Positions 7,350 to 15,696 of a DNA stretch of 64,000 bases are shown here, piece by piece. Position 1 is the first letter of the stretch. The number at the start of each line of letters is the position of its first letter. Made by a program: the position numbers and the translations under genes. The stretch is taken from assembly GCA_946535985.1 (NCBI GenBank), contig CAMNDY010000008.1, forward strand, positions 1 through 64,000, given 5' to 3'. The stretch comes from an uncultured Treponema sp. GTDB lineage: Bacteria; Spirochaetota; Spirochaetia; Treponematales; Treponemataceae. The notes under the pieces were generated by a model that searched no databases, had not been told where the DNA came from, and saw only the letters and a list, made by a program, of their open reading frames with translations.

Positions 7350-7387
7350 GTGCAGTAATGCCATTTAAATAACGTTTAGGAGTCATT

Positions 7388-8818
7388 GTGAACAAGCACG
7401 ATTTTCCCCAGATTCATTTTTATGATCAGGATTTTGTAGACATTTATAATAAGACCTGGTCATGGGTTTCATCTTTCTGGATTGATCCTGCCACAGGGGA
7501 ACAGGCAAACGACGGATTATTTATTTATCCCGAAAATGGAAAGATGATTATTAACCAGTTTGAATCCATTTTTTCTTCATTCTTTCTCGTATATTCTAAC
7601 AGGAATTTCGACGCCTGTAATAATCTTGACTATTTTTATGCACGTCAAGAAGCAAACGGCGCTATCCGCAATAAATATGACGTTACAACAAACGAAGCAA
7701 TTGTAGATAAAAAAAATCCACAGGGTCTGGACCTGCCTCTTTTTGCATGGGCAGAGTTTAACCTCTACCACAAGTCTGCAAACAAACGACGCATTAAAGA
7801 AGTTATGCCTACCCTGCTCAAATACATGAACTGGATTGACGCTAACTTTAAAAAAGATAACGGTCTTTATGCAGTTCCGGCTGTTGCAAGCGGCATGACA
7901 AACTCTCCACGTAAAGACGCAGTTTATCCTGTAGACTTTAATGCCTGTATGGCAATCAACGCATCTTATATGTCGGCACTTGGTGATATTTTGAATGACA
8001 AGGATTTGAGCTTCCAGTACCGCAAGATGTATTTTTCTATTAAAACAAGAATCAATTCCCTCATGTGGGATAACGATACAAAGTTCTACTACGATCTGGA
8101 CAAGGGTCAGAACCGTCTTAAGACAAAGACAATTGCAGGCTTCTGGCCAATGCTTGCAGAGATTCCAAATGCCGACAAAGCAGAGGATCTCGTAAATCAC
8201 TTAAATGATCCGAATTCTTTTGGAACAGATCATCCATTCCCTTCTTTGAGTGCAGATGACCCTAATTTCCGCGAAGATGGAAGCGGTTACTGTGGTAGTG
8301 TTTTCCCTGCCTTTAACTTTATGGTTATTAAAGGCCTTGAAAAATACGGAAAATACGAGCTTGCCCGCGAATGTGCAATCCGCCACCTGTATTATGTACT
8401 CGACGGACTCATGCCAAGCGACACAAAGCAACCTGGAGATCTTTGGGAAGCATATCTTCCAAAACAGGAAGGAAAAGCTACCCTTAAGGGCAAACCCGGA
8501 TTCCCACGCAAACGCTACATTCTTACAGCAGGACTTTCAACTATTGCATTGATGATTGAAAATATCATTGGTCTTTCTATAAGTCTTCCACGAAAGACTG
8601 TAGACTGGATTATTCCTAACCTGGAAATCATGGGTATTGAAAAGCTTTCTCTTAAACGAAACCTCATCACAATTTTGAGCAACAAGAGTGACCGTGGCTG
8701 GGGTATCCAGATGGAAAGCGAAAAACTCTATTACTTTACAATCAATATTCTTGACCAGAAGAAGAAGACTTTGCCAATTCCGTCTGGCAAATGCTCTATG
8801 CTCATAGACAAGCTGTAA
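7388..8818 (+). CDS. GH63/GH37-like (alpha/alpha)6-barrel glycoside hydrolase
   Basis: 476 aa, cytoplasmic (no signal peptide), starting at GTG with ribosome binding site AGGAG. The body matches the catalytic barrel of the GH63/trehalase-like group: AIRNKYDV, the segment GLYAVPAVASGMTNSPR, VDFNACMAINASYMSALGDIL, MWDNDTKFYYDLD, the TIAGFWPM segment and GDLWEAYLP near the end. In family members the SGMxNSPR segment carries the general acid Asp; here that position is Thr. The putative base Glu in LWEAY is kept. The substrate is probably an alpha-linked sugar or mannosylglycerate-like compound, which is uncertain. It is first in an operon with ppx and ppk1 (15-nt gap to ppx). Confidence 0.7.
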   Translation: MNKHDFPQIHFYDQDFVDIYNKTWSWVSSFWIDPATGEQANDGLFIYPENGKMIINQFESIFSSFFLVYSNRNFDACNNLDYFYARQEANGAIRNKYDVTTNEAIVDKKNPQGLDLPLFAWAEFNLYHKSANKRRIKEVMPTLLKYMNWIDANFKKDNGLYAVPAVASGMTNSPRKDAVYPVDFNACMAINASYMSALGDILNDKDLSFQYRKMYFSIKTRINSLMWDNDTKFYYDLDKGQNRLKTKTIAGFWPMLAEIPNADKAEDLVNHLNDPNSFGTDHPFPSLSADDPNFREDGSGYCGSVFPAFNFMVIKGLEKYGKYELARECAIRHLYYVLDGLMPSDTKQPGDLWEAYLPKQEGKATLKGKPGFPRKRYILTAGLSTIALMIENIIGLSISLPRKTVDWIIPNLEIMGIEKLSLKRNLITILSNKSDRGWGIQMESEKLYYFTINILDQKKKTLPIPSGKCSMLIDKL

Positions 8819-8833
8819 TAGCAGGAGATTTTT

Positions 8834-10363
8834 ATGGCGACCCCTGAATCTGTCATTGAAATCGGTTCAACTGGGGTACGTCTCCTGGTTGCCGAATTCA
8901 CACAGGATCGAAAGCAGAATATCCTCGACCGTTCAGAAATTCCTCTTTCTATTGGTAAAGACACTCTTACAACAGGACAGATTTCTCAGGAAACACAAAG
9001 TCTTTTAATTCAAACTCTTTTGCGCTATAAGGAGCAGCTTGCGGGCTGGGGCATTACTCCTGAACAAACAACCTGTTTTGCTACCTCAACCTTCCGCGAT
9101 GCAAAAAACTGCGACCCTGTAATGGACCGCATTCTTGTTCAGACAGGCTTTAGCGTTAGAATTGTAGACGGCGTAGAAGAAAATAAACTCATGTATCTTG
9201 CTGTTACCGAAGCTATAAAAGATCAGCCTGTAGATTTTAAAAATGACACCACAATGATTTTAGTTGTTGGCGGAAGCACCACCGAAATGATGATGATTTC
9301 TAACGGAAAAATGGCCGGTGTTCATTCCCTGAGGCTTGGAACTGTACGAATTGAACAGCAGATGAAAAACCTCACAACCTCCTACGACGATATTCAGCGA
9401 TTTATTGAAGAGTCTATAAATAACACAAAGGGTTCTCTCGAAAGCGAAGTTGACCTTTCTAAGGTAAAGCAGTTCCTTGCTGTTGGTCAGGACTTAACCA
9501 TGACAGCCCTGCTCATTGGTAAACCTGTTTCTACTTTCTTGTGGTCAATTGACCGCGATGCCTTTGATACTTTTGTTCAGGAGATTCAGGAGTATTCTGT
9601 TGATGAATGTGTTGCGCGTTTTAAAATTCCTTACGCCGAAGCAGAAACCTTGCAGACCAGCCTGCTCATATACAATCTCTTTATTCATCTTACAAAAGTT
9701 CAGACAATCTTAGTGCCGGAAACAAATATCCGTAACGGAATTCTTCTTAGTCAGATTTCTACACAGAATGAAGAGCTGCAAAAAGAATTCGATATGCAGA
9801 TTACTGCCTCGGCAAAAAATCTTTTACGCAAATATCACGGAGACGAAAGCCATGCAGAATGTGTGCGCATGATTGCCACCAAGATTTACGACACTCTCAA
9901 AGACGAAGTTGCCCTTGATGACCACGCACGAACTTTGCTTGAGACCGCTGCAATTTTACACGACATTGGTGCCTTTATACGCTACGACAATCACAACATT
10001 CACTCAAGTTATATAATCCGTAATTCAGAAATCTTCGGGCTTTCACGCAAGGATAATACGATTGTTTCCGAAATTGCAAAATATCACAAAGGAAGTTCGG
10101 TTCCTCAGGATGAAGACAGTTTTCTTATGCTTCCTCGTTCTGACCGCATGACTATCTTAAAACTCACTGCCATTCTGCGCATTGCCGATGCCATGGACCG
10201 CGGACACATTCAGAAATTCAATGACTTCAATATAAAATTCCAGGACAATACAATGTACCTGCAGACAAAAAGATCAAAGAATACAGTTTTAGAAAAGATT
10301 GCCATGAGCGAAAAATCCGGCATGTTTGAAAGTATTTTTGGATATAAGGTAATTTTGTTATGA
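8834..10363 (+). CDS. ppx: Exopolyphosphatase / pppGpp phosphatase (Ppx/GppA) with HD domain
   Basis: 509 aa. The N-terminal two thirds are the ASKHA-fold Ppx/GppA phosphatase: phosphate-binding loop IEIGSTGVRLLVAEF (residues 7-21), then VVGGSTTEMMMI, the usual GGGSTE-type loop. The C-terminal part has an HD-type helical domain with AAILHDIGAFIRY and AKYHKGS. It removes terminal phosphates from polyphosphate, or hydrolyses pppGpp; the two activities cannot be separated from sequence. It sits between the glycosidase gene and ppk1 and overlaps ppk1 by 4 nt (ATGA), so degradation and synthesis of polyphosphate are encoded together. Ribosome binding site AGGAG. Confidence 0.88.
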   Translation: MATPESVIEIGSTGVRLLVAEFTQDRKQNILDRSEIPLSIGKDTLTTGQISQETQSLLIQTLLRYKEQLAGWGITPEQTTCFATSTFRDAKNCDPVMDRILVQTGFSVRIVDGVEENKLMYLAVTEAIKDQPVDFKNDTTMILVVGGSTTEMMMISNGKMAGVHSLRLGTVRIEQQMKNLTTSYDDIQRFIEESINNTKGSLESEVDLSKVKQFLAVGQDLTMTALLIGKPVSTFLWSIDRDAFDTFVQEIQEYSVDECVARFKIPYAEAETLQTSLLIYNLFIHLTKVQTILVPETNIRNGILLSQISTQNEELQKEFDMQITASAKNLLRKYHGDESHAECVRMIATKIYDTLKDEVALDDHARTLLETAAILHDIGAFIRYDNHNIHSSYIIRNSEIFGLSRKDNTIVSEIAKYHKGSSVPQDEDSFLMLPRSDRMTILKLTAILRIADAMDRGHIQKFNDFNIKFQDNTMYLQTKRSKNTVLEKIAMSEKSGMFESIFGYKVILL

Positions 10364-12486
10364 GCGAGAATATATTTTTTAACCGTGAGCTTTCCTGGCT
10401 CGAATTTAATGCAAGAGTTCTCAAACAGGGACTTCGAAAGGAACTGCCCCTTCTGGAAAGAGTTCAGTTTCTTTCGATTGTAACTTCTAACTTTGATGAA
10501 TTTTTCCAGGTCCGGGTTGCTGCTACAAAACGACAGCTTGAAGCAAACCCTGACCTTGCAGATGCTTCGGGGCTTACACCAAAGCTTGTTCTTTCGAGCA
10601 TAAGCGCACGGGCTCACCAGATTATCCGCCAGCAGCAGGATTGTCTTGTAAATGATTTAATTCCCGCCCTTGCAAAAGAAGGGCTTGTTTATGTTTCACC
10701 GGCCCAGTATACACCCCAGCAAACCGATTATTTACAAAAGCTTTTCCGTTCAGAAATCTTTCCCCTGCTTACACCGCTTAGAACAGATACAGAAGCTTTT
10801 CCTCATATAAAAAATCTTGATACTTATGCAGGTTTTTTACTCCAGCCAATTACAGGAATTAAAAATGCTTCTCCACTTTTTAAGGGAGATGATGATCAGC
10901 CGCGCATTGCATTTGTAGAAATTCCTTCGGGCATTCCAAAGCTTTACTGGCTGCCAAGCGACAAAAAAACACGTCCTTTTGCAATGATAGATGATATTAT
11001 TACTTCCTTTGGAACCCAGCTTTTTCCGGGCTTTGAAGTTGAAGAAACTCTTGTATTTAAAGTTGCCCGCGATGCAGACTTTGCTGTTGATGAAGATTCC
11101 GGTTCCAACTTTATTCATGCAATGGAAGACGTTCTTATCCAGAGAAAATCTTCCTTCCCTGTTCAAATGTGCTGCAATGGAACTTCTGCAAAAATCAGAG
11201 ACTTCCTTATGGAAAAGCTTGAGCTTACCGAAGAGGATGTTTATAAAACAGAAGGCATGCTAAACCCGGGAGGCCTTCTTGAACTGCGCGAGGCCGACGA
11301 AACTGGACGCCTCAGCTTTGAACCCTGGGAGCATTTTTATCCTGTTGATTTACCGGAAGACGAACCATACTGGGATACTCTAAAACTCCACGATAAGATT
11401 CTGCATGTTCCCTATGAATCTTATGAGCCTGTAGTAAAATTTATTTCTGATGCTGCAGACGATGATAATGTTCTTGCAATTAAAATGACCCTTTACCGCA
11501 CAGGCCGCGACTCCCCTATTATTGCAGCCCTTGAAAGAGCCGCCCAGAGAGGAAAGCAGGTTGTTGTACTTGTAGAGCTAAAGGCACGTTTTGATGAAGA
11601 GAGAAACATTGCCTGGGCAAACGAGCTTGAGCAGGCCGGTGTTACTGTAATTTATGGACTTGTAAATCTTAAAGTTCATGCAAAAGTTTTAATGGTAATC
11701 CGCCGCGAATCCGATACAATCCGCCGTTATGTTCACCTTGCAACAGGAAACTATAATACGAAAACCGCAAAGCTTTATTCTGATATTTCCCTCTTTACAG
11801 CAAATCCCGAAATTGCAAATGATGTTTCTTTGTTCTTTAATCTTGTAACAGGCTATTCAACTTTGCAGAATATGAAGCATCTGGGAATGGCACCTGTAAC
11901 TCTTAAAGACAGAATCTTAAATATGATTCAGCGCGAAATTGAACGAAGTACACCCGAACAGCCGGGTCTGATTATTGCAAAAATGAACAGCCTTACTCAC
12001 GAAGATGTAATTGCCGCTTTGTATAAGGCAAGTCAGGCAGGTGTAAAGGTAATGCTCAATATCCGGGGAATCTGTATGCTTGTTCCGGGAGTGCCGGGCC
12101 TTAGCGAAAATATTACTGTTGTTTCAATTGTAGACCGCTACCTTGAGCATGCCCGCATTTTCTATTTTCAAAATGCAGGAACTCCGGAACTTTACTGTTC
12201 AAGCGCCGACTGGATGAGCCGTAACCTTGACCGCCGTATTGAGCTTATGTTCCCTATTTTAGATAAGACAGCCTTCCGCCAGGTAAAGTCATGGCTTGAT
12301 ATGTATTTTGAAGACAATACAAATGCCGAAGTTCTTTTACCAAACGGAAGCTGGGAACCGATTGATGCAAAACGTTCTGCACATGTGCGTGCCCAGGAAA
12401 TGCTTTACAAGCACTATAAATATCAGAACGAAACAAACGAAAAAGCGCGTAAGAATACTCAGGAATTTGAAGTAAGAAGAAAGTAA
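10360..12486 (+). CDS. ppk1: Polyphosphate kinase 1
   Basis: 708 aa, the usual length of PPK1, which transfers the gamma-phosphate of ATP to polyphosphate. The N-terminus is typical (FFNRELSWLEFNARVL). The two catalytic histidines of the phospholipase-D-like domains are visible: H440 in NLKVHAKV, the predicted phosphorylated residue, and H597 in YLEHARIFYF. MTLYRTG and HLATGNYN motifs are present. The start overlaps the ppx stop (ATGA), giving translational coupling. The natural end is followed by the BirA-like operator of the biotin operon, whose inverted repeat may also help end this transcript. Confidence 0.96.
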   Translation: MSENIFFNRELSWLEFNARVLKQGLRKELPLLERVQFLSIVTSNFDEFFQVRVAATKRQLEANPDLADASGLTPKLVLSSISARAHQIIRQQQDCLVNDLIPALAKEGLVYVSPAQYTPQQTDYLQKLFRSEIFPLLTPLRTDTEAFPHIKNLDTYAGFLLQPITGIKNASPLFKGDDDQPRIAFVEIPSGIPKLYWLPSDKKTRPFAMIDDIITSFGTQLFPGFEVEETLVFKVARDADFAVDEDSGSNFIHAMEDVLIQRKSSFPVQMCCNGTSAKIRDFLMEKLELTEEDVYKTEGMLNPGGLLELREADETGRLSFEPWEHFYPVDLPEDEPYWDTLKLHDKILHVPYESYEPVVKFISDAADDDNVLAIKMTLYRTGRDSPIIAALERAAQRGKQVVVLVELKARFDEERNIAWANELEQAGVTVIYGLVNLKVHAKVLMVIRRESDTIRRYVHLATGNYNTKTAKLYSDISLFTANPEIANDVSLFFNLVTGYSTLQNMKHLGMAPVTLKDRILNMIQREIERSTPEQPGLIIAKMNSLTHEDVIAALYKASQAGVKVMLNIRGICMLVPGVPGLSENITVVSIVDRYLEHARIFYFQNAGTPELYCSSADWMSRNLDRRIELMFPILDKTAFRQVKSWLDMYFEDNTNAEVLLPNGSWEPIDAKRSAHVRAQEMLYKHYKYQNETNEKARKNTQEFEVRRK

Positions 12487-12496
12487 TTATTGCTAA

Positions 12497-12527
12497 TGTA
12501 AACCATAGTGCATTTTATTGGTTTACA
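12497..12527. promoter_or_regulatory. BirA-type biotin operator
   Basis: TGTAAACC (12497-12504), 15 nt, GGTTTACA (12520-12527). This matches the published BirA box pattern of TTGTAAACC and its complement about 14-16 nt apart, and it lies directly upstream of bioY. The right half-site contains the -35 hexamer TTTACA of the bioY promoter, so bound repressor would block RNA polymerase. Confidence 0.85.
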
Positions 12528-12550
12528 TTTTCCTCATCTTTTGATATATT
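12522..12550 (+). promoter_or_regulatory. Promoter of bioYMN, predicted leaderless
   Basis: TTTACA (12522-12527), a 17-nt spacer and TATATT (12545-12550), then six bases to the bioY ATG at 12557. The predicted start point coincides with the start codon. There is no Shine-Dalgarno. Confidence 0.65.
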
Positions 12551-12556
12551 CTTGTT

Positions 12557-13159
12557 ATGAATAAATATGGTTTAAAAGCAACTTTTATTGCACTCTTTGC
12601 AGCCATCATTTGTGTCGGCTGTTTTATTAAAATTCCGCTTGGCGTAATACCAATTGTTCTACAGAATGTTCTTTGCATTTTGTGTGCCGTTTTGCTTGGA
12701 GGCATTTGGGGAGGAGCGCCAACTGCTTTGTTTTTGCTGGCAGGTCTCATAGGGCTTCCTGTTTATTCCGGAGGCAGTGGTGGTATTGCTGTATGGCTTG
12801 GTCCAACAGGAGGCTTTTTGCCGGGATATCTTATTGGAGCCGTTGCAGCTGGTTTTATTGCAGGCCGTCCCAGCCTTGAAGAAAAGAAAATCACTTTTAA
12901 AACAGCGCTTCGTGTCAGTCTTGCAATTATAGCAGGTATGGTGATTTTATATATTCCGGGCGTAATAAGATTTTCATATTGGGCAAGTGCAGCAGGAAAA
13001 GTTCCTGCAGAAAAAACTGCCCTGGCTTACACAATGGGAGCCTGTGTTATTCCTTATATACCGGGAGATCTTTTAAAGACAGCCCTTGCAATTCCCCTTG
13101 CATTAAAGCTGCGTCCTGTACTGGCACAATATTTGTATGAAGACACAGATCAAGATTGA
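12557..13159 (+). CDS. bioY: Biotin transporter substrate-binding S component BioY
   Basis: 200 aa, six predicted membrane helices. The family signature is clear: IPIVLQNVLCILCAVLLGG, then LAGLIGLPVYSGGSGG and GPTGGFLPGYLIGA. It is the membrane S component that binds biotin in the energy-coupling factor transporter. Regulation by biotin is suggested by the operator overlapping its promoter. The next gene starts inside its 3' end (13137), followed by the transmembrane T component, so the three genes form a complete BioYMN importer. Start chosen at the ATG six bases after the -10. Confidence 0.94.
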   Translation: MNKYGLKATFIALFAAIICVGCFIKIPLGVIPIVLQNVLCILCAVLLGGIWGGAPTALFLLAGLIGLPVYSGGSGGIAVWLGPTGGFLPGYLIGAVAAGFIAGRPSLEEKKITFKTALRVSLAIIAGMVILYIPGVIRFSYWASAAGKVPAEKTALAYTMGACVIPYIPGDLLKTALAIPLALKLRPVLAQYLYEDTDQD

Positions 13160-13859
13160 AAATTTAACCAAGACATTTAAAACTTCCTCAGGAAAAATTA
13201 CTGCCTTAGAAAATATTAACCTTGAGATTTTTGAAGGTGACTGCCTTGTTATTGGCGGCGAAAACGGTTCGGGTAAAAGCGTACTCATGTCTATTATTGC
13301 GGGGCTTGAAAAATGCAGTTGCGGCAAAGTAGAAGCTCCGCAGGTTGGACTTGTTTTTCAGGAAGCAGAAACTCAGATTCTTGGAGAAAGTCCTGCGGAA
13401 GACATTGCCTTTGGTCCAAAAAATCTTGGCTGGAAAAAAGCAGAAATTGAACTTGCCGTAAAGGCTGCGCTGGAAAAAACAGGCCTGCTTGAAAAAAAAG
13501 ACTTTCCTGCAAGATTTCTTTCTGGTGGCGAAAAAAGGCGGCTTGCAGTTGCCTGCATGCTTGCCATGAATCCTCCGGTGATTATTCTGGATGAGCCTTA
13601 TGCAAACCTTGATTTTGGTGGGGTTAAACAGGTAAACGCTTTAATCCGCCAGCTCAAAAAAGATAGTAAAACCGTAATAATCCTTAGCCACGAAATTGAA
13701 AAATGCCTGGGTCTTGCAAACCATTTTGTCGTTTTATTCCAGGGCAAAAAAGTTTTTGACGGAGAGCCTGAAGAAGGCCTTAAACAAAACCTGGAGCAAT
13801 GGAATATAAGGAATCCCCTTGTTTCGTATAAAAGTGTCGGCGACCTGGTGTGGGAGTAG
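13137..13859 (+). CDS. bioM: Biotin ECF transporter ATPase BioM
   Basis: 240-aa ABC ATPase. Walker A GGENGSGKS (40-48), Q-loop near VGLVFQEAE, signature FLSGGEKRRLAVA, Walker B VIILDEPYANLD and switch histidine in LSHEIEK. It powers biotin uptake with BioY and BioN. It overlaps bioY by 23 nt, and bioN begins around its stop, so the three are tightly coupled. The single ATPase matches the BioYMN arrangement, in contrast to the shared EcfA1A2T module. Confidence 0.9.
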   Translation: MKTQIKIENLTKTFKTSSGKITALENINLEIFEGDCLVIGGENGSGKSVLMSIIAGLEKCSCGKVEAPQVGLVFQEAETQILGESPAEDIAFGPKNLGWKKAEIELAVKAALEKTGLLEKKDFPARFLSGGEKRRLAVACMLAMNPPVIILDEPYANLDFGGVKQVNALIRQLKKDSKTVIILSHEIEKCLGLANHFVVLFQGKKVFDGEPEEGLKQNLEQWNIRNPLVSYKSVGDLVWE

Positions 13860-13864
13860 AAGAA

Positions 13865-14512
13865 GTGACAACAGCATTTTCTTACAAACAGGGAAATTCA
13901 ATTGTACACCGCTGCCCAGCCTGGATAAAAATCCTTTTTCTTCCGCTAGTTAGCATTCTTGTATTTATGCTTCCCTGGCAGCTGGCTCTTGTACTTATAT
14001 GCCTTCAGACACTTGCAGGCATTCTTCTTCATCTTACCTTGCAGGAACAGCTTTGCGATCTGCAGGCCGTTTTATACTACGCAGCCCTTTTAATTTTTGC
14101 AAAACTGGTCGGGGCACTTTTTACCCACAACTTGAATAAGGATTTTTTTACAGATTTTATTCCCACCCTTTTGATGCTCTTAAAACTTTTTTGCCTTATG
14201 CAGACAGCCTCTTTAGTTTTTAAGACATCTACATCTTTGCAAATCCGCCAGGGCCTTGAACAAATGGAGCTTGCTGTACGCAGATTTTTTCATATGCCCG
14301 CCAAGAGCCCCGCAGCACAAATGCTGGCCTTGTTTATATGCTTTATTCCCCAGGTTGCAAAAAACTGGACTCAGTCCAAAAAAGCCTGGTTTGCCCGTGG
14401 CGGAAAAAAAGGCATACGCATGCTCATAGTCCTACTTCCTGTTTTGTTCAGCGTTGGAATGAAGCAGGCCTATAATTCTGCACGAGCCATAAGCATCAGA
14501 AGTGCCAATTAA
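13865..14512 (+). CDS. bioN: Biotin ECF transporter transmembrane T component BioN
   Basis: About 215 aa, with hydrophobic segments near residues 22-60, 75-100 and 105-130, and a C-terminal membrane helix. The motif FARGGKKG in the long cytoplasmic region is the Ala-Arg-Gly coupling motif that contacts the ATPase in ECF T proteins. I prefer the GTG at 13865 because GGGAG lies 8 nt before it; the frame is also open from a GTG at 13850, which overlaps the bioM stop. Last gene of the biotin operon. Confidence 0.85.
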   Translation: MTTAFSYKQGNSIVHRCPAWIKILFLPLVSILVFMLPWQLALVLICLQTLAGILLHLTLQEQLCDLQAVLYYAALLIFAKLVGALFTHNLNKDFFTDFIPTLLMLLKLFCLMQTASLVFKTSTSLQIRQGLEQMELAVRRFFHMPAKSPAAQMLALFICFIPQVAKNWTQSKKAWFARGGKKGIRMLIVLLPVLFSVGMKQAYNSARAISIRSAN

Positions 14513-14616
14513 GAAAGCCTCAATAAGTAACTATTTACGTCTTGCCTTTTTTTAAATATGGTTTAAACTAGTAGTAATTCTGTTTTTCAGAATAATCTAA
14601 CTTAAAGAGGTTTAAT

Positions 14617-15147
14617 ATGAAAAAACTCTTAATTCTTGTAGGCTCAATTTTATTGCTGACTACAAAACTCTTTGCAGCAGATCCTGCTGTTGGATTATGG
14701 AAAAGTATTGATGACAAAACCGGTAAAGTTACTGCAATCTGGAAGGTTTATGAACAGGGCGGAAAGCTCTTTGGAACAATTGCAGCAACAACAGATTCTC
14801 CACAGGATATTATTGCAAGTGCCTGCAAAGAATCATACAAAAACTTCCCTGTATCTGGGGCTGTAAACAAAATGAAAACTGTTGGAACTCCTTGGATTTT
14901 CAACATGGAAAAAGAATCTGAAGGAAACTGGAAGGATGGAAACATCATCGATCCAAGTAACGGAAAAATGTACGGCTGTGTAATTAAATATCTTAAGGCC
15001 GGCGAAAAAAATAAGAAATATACTGCAACTGGCCCTACTCTTGCAATGGCTGGAACTGTAGGTCCAATTCAGGTTTTCCAGTACTGGATTCCTGCAACCG
15101 AAGCCGATATTAAAGAGGCTCAGGCTAAGAATCCTCCAAAGAACTAA
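14617..15147 (+). CDS. DUF2147 family secreted protein
   Basis: 176 aa with a type I signal peptide (MKKLLILVGSILLLTTKLFA, then ADP). The mature start DPAVGLWKSIDDKTGKVTAIW and the segment DPSNGKMYGCVIKYL are typical of DUF2147, a small lipocalin-like beta-barrel family found in the periplasm. Its biochemical role is not known. Ribosome binding site AGAGG. It is followed after 27 nt by the Lys/Asn-rich protein gene and then by the 610-aa repeat protein, so the three probably form one operon. Confidence 0.82.
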   Translation: MKKLLILVGSILLLTTKLFAADPAVGLWKSIDDKTGKVTAIWKVYEQGGKLFGTIAATTDSPQDIIASACKESYKNFPVSGAVNKMKTVGTPWIFNMEKESEGNWKDGNIIDPSNGKMYGCVIKYLKAGEKNKKYTATGPTLAMAGTVGPIQVFQYWIPATEADIKEAQAKNPPKN

Positions 15148-15174
15148 TAAAAAAATCGCCAAAGGAGCTTGCAA

Positions 15175-15678
15175 ATGAAATCAAAAGCAAAACTTCTATT
15201 TATTATGATTTTATCTTTTGTGTTAATGGAAGCAGCAATGTTTGCCGGAGAAGAAAAAGATGTTCCCCGAAAATACAGACTTGCCGCTTATACAAAAGCT
15301 GTAGAAAAAGAACTTGGTCATAAAAGCGAAGATTTTGAGAAAAGCATAATAAATACAACTTATACTTATTATGCAAATACCTGCCAGAACAACTGGGATA
15401 AGGAAGCCTGGCAGGAAGCTGTTGCAAAAGCAGTTGAACTCTGCCGAAATAAAATTGCAATTGCAGCAGCTAAAGCAGGTGAATTTGGCGAAAAATTCCT
15501 TAAGGCTTTAATACAATCAACAAAAGAAGCCACAAACTCTATTTCGGATTGGCTTGATCAAAAATCTCAGGAATACGACAAGCAGTCCGAAAAAGATAAA
15601 AAAAAGAACGATAAAAAAAAAGAAAACAACAACAATAATAACAACAAGAAAAACGAAAATAAAAAAATCACAATTTAA
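15175..15678 (+). CDS. Secreted protein with Lys/Asn-rich low-complexity tail
   Basis: About 167 aa from the ATG at 15175 (AAAGGAG 8 nt upstream; a TTG two codons earlier is less likely). It has a signal peptide ending near MFAGE, a helical middle (residues about 25-125), and a tail of about 35 residues that is almost only Lys, Asp, Glu and Asn. The tail is encoded by an AAC/AAT/AAA-rich microsatellite (15598-15674), so its length may vary between strains. I recognise no family. Genes on both sides also encode exported proteins. Confidence 0.65.
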   Translation: MKSKAKLLFIMILSFVLMEAAMFAGEEKDVPRKYRLAAYTKAVEKELGHKSEDFEKSIINTTYTYYANTCQNNWDKEAWQEAVAKAVELCRNKIAIAAAKAGEFGEKFLKALIQSTKEATNSISDWLDQKSQEYDKQSEKDKKKNDKKKENNNNNNNKKNENKKITI

Positions 15679-15696
15679 TGGAGAGGAAATCCTAAA

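Noticed and set aside
12497-12531. Simple intrinsic terminator of ppk1
   Set aside because: The arms match the BirA box with a 15-nt spacer, and the loop is long with only four Ts after it, so an operator is the better reading; a terminator role may be secondary.
15598-15674. Microsatellite as a CRISPR or tandem repeat array
   Set aside because: It is an AAC/AAT/AAA-rich coding tail without regular unit or spacers.
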